DNA of 18,340 bases from Willaertia magna. Its lineage: Eukaryota > Heterolobosea > Eutetramitea > Acrasida > Naegleriidae. The stretch is from the NCBI GenBank assembly GCA_902984215.1, contig CADWAF010004419.1, positions 1 to 18,340 on the forward strand. The letters run 5' to 3'. The notes under the pieces are model-generated. The model saw only the letters and a program-made list of their open reading frames with translations, was not told the DNA's origin and ran no database searches. This document shows positions 11,401-17,173 of the stretch, piece after piece. A program made the position numbers and the translations under genes. How positions within the stretch are numbered: the stretch's first letter is position 1; each line of letters starts with the position of its first letter.

Positions 11401-13275
11401 GAGATTAATTATTGTAGTGGTAGTTTTATAGAATCTTTAAAACAAATTATTGTACAATTAAATTCAAAGCTTTTAAGTAGAGATATTAGTAATCGTTATA
11501 TCAATGAAATTAATGTGATGATTACAAAGATGATTGCCCATTATAACAAATGTAATACAATTAGAGATCATACAACCACCAATTCACATTTATATGATTT
11601 AGTGGAAAGTTTTACTCATTTACCATTAAGATATATCACACCTGTAAACACTTATCTATTTGGTTCTAACTTGACAGATTTTATTAAAATTCAAAAATTA
11701 CAATATGAAATTGCTAATATAGATGGTTTTATATTTGATCATTGCATTGTACATCTTACTGTACTGTCAGCAGAACAATTACCATCTTATGTTAGAGCAT
11801 TTTTAGTTCTTAATTATAAAACTGTAAATGAAACAAATAATGTCAAATGGAAATCTATTATTTCAAAAGCTAATTTACAAGAAGAAGTTCCAAATAAGAA
11901 TGATTTATATGTTCTTACAGATTTAATATATTTTAAAGCAAGTACACAACAATTTTCAGAAGAACAATCTAATTTTAATGAAGTAATAGAAGATAATATT
12001 AAAACAAATGTTACAGTTTATTATAAGGATCCAATCGTTAAGGATATTAAGAATTTACAAAAGAAATATTTAAAGAACTATTTTTGTGCGTTATATGATC
12101 CAAAAACATTAAAACTTAAATTTACAAGCTTTTTATTTGTCGGCGATTCCTTATCCTGTACATTTGATGGAGTTACATTTAATTCCTACGTTACACTATT
12201 AAGAAATGATACAAAAGAACCAGATATTAATAATGATCATATCATTGCTATTGTAACAATCTTAATTGTATTAATTGTTTTACTGTTAGTTGCAGTAGCC
12301 ACTGGTCTATTAGTTTGTTATTATTTAAGAAAGAAAAAGAAGAAATCATTGGAATATAAATCATTTGAAGATCCATACATTCCACTAGGAGAATTAATGA
12401 TAAGTAAAGATCAATCTAGATATGAAATTATTAGAAAAGTAGGGGGCGGTTCTTACGGTTCCGTTTTTACAGTTAAAGAAAAGTTAAAACCTGAAAAGGG
12501 AGAGTTAGCAATGAAATTAATTAACATTACAGGAGGATCAGAAAATATTAACGTTGCATTACGTGAAGCAATTCAATTAGCAAAATTATCTCACAAACAT
12601 ATTGTAAATATTAATGAATGTTTTATATGGAATGAATCCAACATGTTATCATTAGCTATTGTAATGCCTTACATTAAGTTGGGACATTTAAGAAAAATTA
12701 TGAAAGAATATGCACCTCTTTCAATTCCAATAATTTATAAGATTTGGTTACAAATGGTTGATGTTTTAACATTTTTAGAAGAAAAGAATGTTATTCATAG
12801 AGATATTAAACCTGAAAATATTTTAATTTCTGAATTTAATCCAGATAATGAACAAATTAATGTTTTATTATGTGATTTTGGTGTAGCAAATGAATTTTCT
12901 AAAGGTTCAGCAGCTGCAACGTTTTGTGGAACTCAAACCTTTATGGCTCCAGAAATTATTTTAATTGATAAATCTTCTTCTTTAGATCGTTATGATGCAG
13001 AAGCTGACGTTTGGAGTTTAGGTTGTGTAATTTATCAATTATTTACAAATGATTCAGAAACTGTTTTATCTTCTTTTGTTATTCAATATGGTGATGGAGA
13101 GAATTTAAGGAAAATGATTTTACAGAAAATTAAATCATTTAATGAAGATTATTTAGAACATGAAAGATTTGAACAATTATTAGATTTATTAATGATTATG
13201 CTTAGAAAAAATACTGAAAGAAGAGCTAGACCTAATGAATTGTTTTTAGAATTATCTTCTTTACAAATAGAATAA
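5410..13275 (+). CDS. Giant single-pass receptor-like Ser/Thr protein kinase (EGF, REJ-like, GPS-like ectodomain)
   Basis: The longest reading frame encodes 2621 residues without introns. Met34 (nt 5509) gives the best signal peptide (NNKLLFLILITTTLLILQF follows); Met14 (5449) has the best poly-A/TC start context, so the first 13-33 residues are doubtful. The ectodomain begins with a beta-propeller-like region (about 60-700). EGF-type cysteines follow: Cys1218, 1220 and 1229, then a full module at Cys1234-Cys1265 (CSGHGTC, CACMPGYYGERC). A REJ-like region (about 1330-1850) and a helical Cys-containing region come next. A degenerate GPS-like segment lies at 2226-2264, directly before the membrane span at about 2278-2304, and a basic stop-transfer follows. 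The cytosolic kinase domain (2338-2615) is complete: GGGSYGSV 2345-2352, Lys2369, Glu2386, HRDIKPEN with Asp2465, DFG Asp2489 and APE 2513-2515. It should phosphorylate Ser/Thr. The ligand is unknown. Many N-glycosylation sequons fit an extracellular location. Confidence 0.9.
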   Translation: MYRRVFFFLFCQKMSDVKIIIMPKIFSKKRNNEMKSHLKINNKLLFLILITTTLLILQFTSISLVLTQTTSNNFRPFISWLQYWKMNDNALDIKIEDLSLFGENPIQGFTFIGSFKGSLNITRYEGNQQELEAQSSSIHFIQNEGNYRNGFLFKFNYETFDQNLEFNRLEQFDWIRKVYSPTREVEIIDLNMLNFINATTNEDDFLFVLLGKATKLSSSSSKGISEETFSLVFESHANKRVIQQSTEDKVVKEIQITGNTDIAVNFIALYKSNGELYKTFSNTSYIDFTNLNIVNLDGNVYLTTLAKSSESTDIITDTLYLINMDITLNGGNNIIKIYFDKNNYLSSDYISSFGIQVNSVTIDEEAAFIYIGGTCRYTITDDSYASACVYKVNMNNGTIIWGSFGSGKYENSILGIEKVLGVEELIVVVSPIHIWENVVVRDETQRDLFYIILMLDTNNGQVLKIDSLADYNQGKLKRLMIDPIDRNVLFIQQFSFYFFNWEETIYLSLPINMNSEFIVLEDEIFVLGHTIGDNGTVLCDDRELKPNMIYSYWCKLQPIDSLSYLQVISPRFTIETPKQWNIFVSSNCSHANRLLFNFGTEFISYDADFYNIKGLEIDLYDELGIGTSNCDLTLWEIDNIDLGDDRELYHSILVTTEGTIYRLDTNLIQENLQIPFVGISNRKDIYFGVNFRNSTLGRSIIPKPIQKYIYYKTSTNSQLTPCLLIGTTCYMQIYSSKPNRITLEFHGEYKENSTHLIGRRSINIYNTGIIMNSSSRASLIESSITIRIHPQFDIPMLNNFEKEIFCVVGKEIRKLSFSSFVYLQGYVKEVNCGQISSNFEGITLVNLFVQVNDSYSANIGDSFIPYYFLGNTRSIIVNNILVKVFDKSPFTLSLSVEHSTIFDNSDILQVLYLKYDNKVSLIRNIKCYMMTYCVLSFTIDNYEYNGGRLSLQLLYKDYFDSIPISLDTTLPLIPKADFILTNKEQFNGTIIMDFETSTIRLKFNTDYKFTFNSTNRLFCQVNGDEPLVNRLFALNVLDNDNGTYYCEITRFGLANEIVDRLVSIVLQTGIVEMDLNYLEKISSTDFKLTMLDRSNVYQILPEYVTPFQTSYVTVGANLTNYFSYFDDQTLFKLCCQYGITDQSSLSVRDMICDGVNVIYDKLKDEIVNCPMTLIANDDTIDLRVRLFLYYIPKQFYYNFGETRLKVKNFRVSCDNEKCHCNEGYNGTYCENVKCFGGFTNTCSGHGTCILPDVCACMPGYYGERCEKFVKCWLSSDFSYFRCSAPDEVLQNQFCTEYLSLPTLDQVNFDACTIYNQTDVRVDLLYDSYLGSNSSELVYLRLPSENMSVLQVPLEYKSVPPYPDVSVVATQSVGATGEVTLLGVYSKSPEDRTLRFHWELVDVIPSNGNVDPDAKKALADYIYGYGNSILVLQPDILNVSNAYETKYKVQLTVSNIFGNSGTYTSTFSRFSTWRAHVTPDSPIRLSCYRFESCILVIFKRIPPALIGTSTPKVFTTWYSGFDFPLKNTFDAPSALMIDPYTIPFINSSYNVDVTLSFDVDSKKTFVKDSITIIVPQSQLRLHIIGGDCSVQKTLSKTLTVDYEIKDFTDEERGTKYNVYEEISWKCISDNCPDFFNRRLANEKDKQIDVTVSDLVSDKIYVIECKVKVVVECKGFTICKYTYEDSVSTKLEIVAHEIPLIRFSDFPQLLNNENFLIFGSVEYNLQTVTVTNIKSEWQIIEGERVIYSEPFVNRPMLLNSDLLIQGGQYAVRLRTNALTETNNTISAYKDAVFTVALSPDRGSCVLNPTVSKAFDDSMVLECIQFSGLNIKYFIYYFNLVTGGIVDISPSATTSPYALELRLPPLKKIVVRAINHYNSFTEFDMNVNITNPLDNINNITDIVDYFKERMKSLDSSLTSKGYRKFCIGFQALLEMFLLKLKSTTLNVQDAKAVNGVFEIFFNKIYELSVALRDPTCINCWPLYFRKIFSLLSTLYLQDIVEINYCSGSFIESLKQIIVQLNSKLLSRDISNRYINEINVMITKMIAHYNKCNTIRDHTTTNSHLYDLVESFTHLPLRYITPVNTYLFGSNLTDFIKIQKLQYEIANIDGFIFDHCIVHLTVLSAEQLPSYVRAFLVLNYKTVNETNNVKWKSIISKANLQEEVPNKNDLYVLTDLIYFKASTQQFSEEQSNFNEVIEDNIKTNVTVYYKDPIVKDIKNLQKKYLKNYFCALYDPKTLKLKFTSFLFVGDSLSCTFDGVTFNSYVTLLRNDTKEPDINNDHIIAIVTILIVLIVLLLVAVATGLLVCYYLRKKKKKSLEYKSFEDPYIPLGELMISKDQSRYEIIRKVGGGSYGSVFTVKEKLKPEKGELAMKLINITGGSENINVALREAIQLAKLSHKHIVNINECFIWNESNMLSLAIVMPYIKLGHLRKIMKEYAPLSIPIIYKIWLQMVDVLTFLEEKNVIHRDIKPENILISEFNPDNEQINVLLCDFGVANEFSKGSAAATFCGTQTFMAPEIILIDKSSSLDRYDAEADVWSLGCVIYQLFTNDSETVLSSFVIQYGDGENLRKMILQKIKSFNEDYLEHERFEQLLDLLMIMLRKNTERRARPNELFLELSSLQIE

Positions 13276-13396
13276 ATTTCATTGAAACAACTCTAATTCT
13301 TGTTGTTTCTGAAAATTTTCTGTTGTTGTAAAATTTTGGGTATTTGCATGATTTTCCGATTTTTAGGAGAAATTTAAAAAATTGTTTTTCAAAAAA

Positions 13397-14701
13397 ATGT
13401 CACAACAAGAGCTCGCAATTGGTTTTAAACAAAAAATTAATGACAACGAAAGTGATCAAGAAGACGAGGACGCCATCGAAGATTATGAATTTGTTTTTAA
13501 TGAAGATAATATCAAACAAATTTACAGTAATGCTTTTTTTAATGATGAATTTGTAGTTATTTTAACACAAACAGGAAATGTTTATTGTAAAGGTTATGTT
13601 GGTGAAAATGCAGAGTTTGAAGGTAGTGGTGATTTAGAAAATAATGGATTTCAAAAAATTAAACAAATTTCAAATGCAAAATTTATGGCTACTGGTATGA
13701 ATTTTATAATTGTGATTGATGAAAAGAATAATATTTATGGTTGTGGCTGTGATTATGGTCAATTTGGAAATTTTAAAAAAAAAGAATTTTCAAAATTTAC
13801 AAAAATAATGACTTTACAAAATGTTGAAATGAATATAAAATTTATAACTTGTGGTTCAGAAAGTGTATTTATCATTACAAAAAATAATAAAATTTTATTT
13901 GGAGGAGATTCAACGGTAATTAACGGAAAAGAACAACCAATCATTGGTTTTCAAGAAATTATAGAATTACCAAATAAAATTAAAGATTTAAAAGCAGGAT
14001 TTTCACACGCTATTCTATTAGATTATTTTGGAAATATTTATGGAAGTGGAAAGAATAATGAAGGACAATTAGGGTTAGAAAATTTTAATGAAATTTTAAC
14101 TTGTTTTACAAAATTAAATGTTCCATTTAAAGTTAAAAAAATTGCTTGTTGTGCAACTGGAACGTTATTACTAAGTGGTAATAATAATGATAATAGTAAT
14201 TACAATAATAATTATTATAACAACGAGTTGTATGCAAGTGGTTTTAATGATTATCACGAAAAACAAATAATTGGTTTTAAAAAGATTACTTTATTTGGTT
14301 TAGAAAAATCAATTTGTTCTTTTAGATTTTTACAACAAGGACACGAATTTGCCTATTTTTCTTTAAATAATGAATTTTATTGTTTAGATAATGAAAATTT
14401 ATTTACAAAGGAAAATTGTAAAAAATTGGAGAACAAGTTGACTAGAAAGTGGAAATATCAATGCGTAGTTGTTTTTGAAGATTTTTATTTCTTTATTGGA
14501 AGTAATTGTAAAGTAAATGGAAAATTAAAAAATTGTAAAGTTTATGAAAGATTATATTTACAATTATTGGATAATATTTCAAATTGTTTATTTGATATTA
14601 CAATAATTGTAAATAATGATGACAAAATAATAATGAAAAGAAAGGATACAACAACATCTTTACAAAACAACGATTTGAAAAAGAGAAAAATTATTAATTA
14701 A
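13397..14701 (+). CDS. RCC1-repeat protein with possible truncated BTB tail
   Basis: This encodes 434 residues from the ATG at 13397, whose context AAAAAAATGTCACAA matches other starts here; the in-frame codon 15 nt upstream is TTG, not ATG. The acidic N-terminus (about 12-35) is followed by RCC1-type beta-propeller blades, in the pattern hydrophobic stretch, GN/NN-x-Y, G-x-G, GQ(F/L)G. Clear blades are at about 88-125 (NNIYGCGCDYGQFGNF) and 198-230 (FGNIYGSGKNNEGQLGLENF), with degenerate ones at 40-70, 148-185 and 245-300. The Asn-rich loop at 262-276 is low complexity. Residues 388-412 (LLDNISNCLFDITIIVNNDD) look like the first strands of a BTB domain, but the chain ends soon after with a basic tail. 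RCC1 repeats serve in Ran exchange factors, ubiquitin-ligase adaptors and other scaffolds; the specific role cannot be assigned. It follows the receptor kinase by about 120 bp. Confidence 0.82.
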   Translation: MSQQELAIGFKQKINDNESDQEDEDAIEDYEFVFNEDNIKQIYSNAFFNDEFVVILTQTGNVYCKGYVGENAEFEGSGDLENNGFQKIKQISNAKFMATGMNFIIVIDEKNNIYGCGCDYGQFGNFKKKEFSKFTKIMTLQNVEMNIKFITCGSESVFIITKNNKILFGGDSTVINGKEQPIIGFQEIIELPNKIKDLKAGFSHAILLDYFGNIYGSGKNNEGQLGLENFNEILTCFTKLNVPFKVKKIACCATGTLLLSGNNNDNSNYNNNYYNNELYASGFNDYHEKQIIGFKKITLFGLEKSICSFRFLQQGHEFAYFSLNNEFYCLDNENLFTKENCKKLENKLTRKWKYQCVVVFEDFYFFIGSNCKVNGKLKNCKVYERLYLQLLDNISNCLFDITIIVNNDDKIIMKRKDTTTSLQNNDLKKRKIIN

Positions 14702-14826
14702 AAAGGTCAACTTAAATAATTTGTTCATCAATTTGACAATTAGATGGAAAAATGAAATATTAAACAACCTATTATTGAACTAGTTCTGTAACCTTCAATC
14801 AATCAAACCAAATCATCATTTAAAAA

Positions 14827-15936
14827 ATGTTTAAATTGCGTCACTTTGTTTTTTGGTGTAACTTTTGGCAACTGTTTGTCTTTACGTTTGTGGCCATAAC
14901 CGTTTTCTCTTCTTTGTCCTTCGCAAGAAATTATAAAATTGACAACATTAACAATAACAACATCATCCCTGGTCCCGTTCAAACAATTCAAACAGCAAAG
15001 TACACTAATGATAGATTAACAAAACTTCCTCCTATCTATTGGCAACAAAAACAACAACAAAAACAAAAAGAAAATGATTTTATTATTACTGAGCTGCTTG
15101 GTTCTGACATTAATATTGTTAAAATTAATAGAAATAAAAGATATCAAACAATTTTAGGATTTGGATGTGCATTAACTGAATCATCTGCTTTTGTCTTTTC
15201 ACAATTACAACAAAATAAACAAAAAGAATTATTAGATTTATTATGGTCACCAAATAAAGGATTAAATTATACATTTGGTAGAATTCCAATGAATTCATGT
15301 GATTTTTCATTAAGCACATATAGTTGTGACGATGTTGAAAATGATTTTAAATTAAATTATTTTAATATTAATAGAGATAAAAAATTTATTATTCCTTTTG
15401 TAAAGGCAGTTTTAAATAATTTAAAACAATTTCAATTAGAAAATAATTTTAATTTATTTTTTAGTCCTTGGTCACCACCAGCTTGGATGAAATATAACCA
15501 CAATATGAATGGGAGTAGTAAGCCAATTGGCTTAATGAATGTGAGTCAAATTTTAGATAGCTGGTCACTTTTCTATTCTAAATTTATTACTGAATATAGA
15601 AAAGAAGGAATTAATTTTTGGGGATTTACTATCCAAAACGAACCAGAAAATGCACAAGATTATGAGGCATGTTTATATACACCAGAATATACAAGAGATT
15701 TTATTAAAAATTATTTAGGTCCAAGAATTAAGAAAGATCATCCAAATATAAAGATAATGATTTATGATCACAATAGAGATCATGCATTTAATTGGGCTAA
15801 AATAATTTATTCAGACTTAGAAGCATCTAAATATGTTGATGGAATGGCAATTCATTGGTATAGTTCAGTAAGTGACGGTCCAGATTTAGAAGATTATAAT
15901 ATTTTGATAAATAAAAAATTAACAAAAGTAGTATAA
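14827..15936 (+). pseudogene. GH30 glucosylceramidase-like gene, 3' part missing
   Basis: The family hydrolyses glucosylceramide in lysosomes or extracellularly and is usually about 500 residues. Here 369 residues are open. A secretory signal covers about 1-33 (hydrophobic FTFVAITVFSSLSFA). Conserved GH30 blocks follow: GFGCALTESSA (111-121), YTFGRIPMNSCDFS (148-161), SPWSPPAWMK (213-222), and FTIQNEPEN with the acid/base Glu272. The next block, DGMAIHWYSS (338-347), is present. The family pattern is lost after about residue 358 (nt 15,900), so the strand with the nucleophile Glu (ATEAC-like motif) and about 180 further residues are absent. The stop at 15934-15936 falls inside a palindromic repeat. 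I see no glucosidase C-terminus downstream in any frame. The remaining coding part has no frameshift or stop, so the break looks recent, or reflects an assembly join. A truncated product would be catalytically dead. Confidence 0.85.
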
Positions 15937-16050
15937 ATTTATACTTTTTTATTTTATTTTTAAAAAAATTAACAAAAGTTTATTTTTAAAAAAATTAACA
16001 AAAGTTTATTTTTAAAAAAATTAACAAAAATAGTATAAATTTATACTGCT
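15914..16050. repeat. Direct-repeat and palindrome cluster at the GH30 break
   Basis: ATTAAC recurs at 15918, 15968, 15994 and 16020. The two inner copies head identical 26-bp tandem units (15968-15993 and 15994-16019), made of ATTAACAAAAGTTT plus a T-rich then A-rich tail. The outer two head 28-bp near-identical blocks 102 bp apart (15918-15945 and 16020-16047), which differ by one base (G at 15928, A at 16030). Each outer block ends in the perfect 16-bp palindrome AGTATAAATTTATACT (15930-15945, 16032-16047). The cluster begins exactly where glucosidase homology stops. Confidence 0.85.
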
Positions 16051-16483
16051 TTTTTAAAAAATAAAAAAATATTTTTAAAAAAAAAATTCAAATTTAAATA
16101 TATTTTTATTAAATATTGATTTTATTTCTTTTAAGGCCAAAAGTATTAAAGTTTTTAAACAATTAATATTAAAGTTACTAAATATAACAATTTATAAAAG
16201 TTTATAATCTAAACAAAGTTTAATTATACTATAAAAAAAAATGTCTCTAGTGATTAATAGTTGTTATATTATTAAATAAAAGAAATAACTAATTGATTGA
16301 TTCTTATATTACTGAATAAAAAAGAAAAAAAAAATAAAGCATTAAAAACTATGGACTTTAATAAGAGTAATTATGAAGATCAACTTCACAAAATGATAAC
16401 TATATAATAATAACAATTAAATTTCATGAAATAAAGTATTTTTATAAAATAAAATACTAAAATAAAAGTTTATCTAAAAAAAA
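16051..16483. other. AT-rich stretch without a recognisable gene
   Basis: No open frame of useful length and no RNA gene is visible. A start-like sequence, a run of nine A residues before ATGTCT, occurs near 16231-16247 and resembles the one at 16475-16489. The reading from it stops after a dozen codons. A short readable stretch around 16342-16410 (ALKTMDFNKSNYEDQLHKMI) could be more of the broken RCC1-like sequence that follows, but this is a weak call. Confidence 0.4.
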
Positions 16484-16840
16484 ATGTCTAAAAATCAATT
16501 TTTTTATCTTATTGACAATCAACAATATGATAAAGAAAAAGTTTATAATTTATTAAATAAAATTATAATAAAACAAATAACATATAGTTATTATCATATA
16601 ATTATTTTAGATCAAAATAAAAATATTTATATTTTTAGTAGAAACAATGTTAGTTAATTAGAATTAGGTTATAGTAATGAAATAAAATATTTTAAACAAG
16701 TTAATTGAATAATAAAATTAAATTAATTAGAGTAGGTAGATTTTTTATAATTGTAATAACTTTATAAAATGAATTATATATTATTTATATATTATTTATA
16801 AATTCTTTTACAGAAGAAAAATTTTTTTAAACTATTGTAA
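16484..16840 (+). pseudogene. Broken RCC1-like gene fragment
   Basis: An open run of 57 codons starts at ATG 16484 with the AAAAAAAAATGTCT context and stops at TAA 16655-16657. It contains an RCC1-type blade, YYHIIILDQNKNIYIFSRNN, and after the stop the same frame continues with LELGYSNEIKYFKQVN. In the RCC1 pattern the stop sits where the Gln of GQLG belongs, the preceding Ser replaces Gly, and Glu replaces the next Gly. A second blade appears one frame over from about 16714: VGRFFIIVITL, TAA at 16765-16767, then NELYI, much like NELYASG in the intact RCC1 gene at 13397. There is thus at least one frameshift and several stops. The remnant fades by about 16840. Intact paralogues probably exist elsewhere in the genome. 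Confidence 0.66.
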
Positions 16841-16948
16841 AAAAAATACAAAAAAATATTCTTTAAGGTTTTTGTTGACTTTAAGGAAGTATTTTTAAGT
16901 TAATGAAATTTTTTTTAAGTATTTTTTTTACTGGCCAAATTATTTTTG

Positions 16949-17146
16949 AAATTAAAAAAATATTAAATATTCACTATAATACTATCAACTTAATACTATC
17001 AACTAATATTATTAACTAATATCATCAACTAATATCATCAACTAAATCTCCAACCAAATATCATTAACCAAATATCACCAACCAAATATCATCAACCAAA
17101 TACTATTAATCAAATATTATCAATCTATTATTTATCCACTAATTAA
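16949..17146. repeat. G-free segment containing a 13-14 bp tandem repeat with C/T variation
   Basis: No G occurs on the plus strand from 16949 to 17146 (198 bp). Between about 16978 and 17125 there are roughly eleven head-to-tail units of the type AATATCATCAACT, then AAATATCATCAACC. Most differences between units are C versus T (ATC/ATT, CACC/CATC/TATT, ACC/ATC), plus one-base length changes. No coding function is evident. Confidence 0.8.
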
Positions 17147-17173
17147 GTTATTTATTTAAATAAATATAATTAA

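Noticed and set aside
13382..13396. Extension of the RCC1 protein upstream of ATG 13397
   Set aside because: The codon at 13382 is TTG; the first ATG with the local poly-A start context is 13397.
16978..17125. CRISPR array
   Set aside because: The units are contiguous 13-14 bp repeats without spacers, in eukaryotic DNA.
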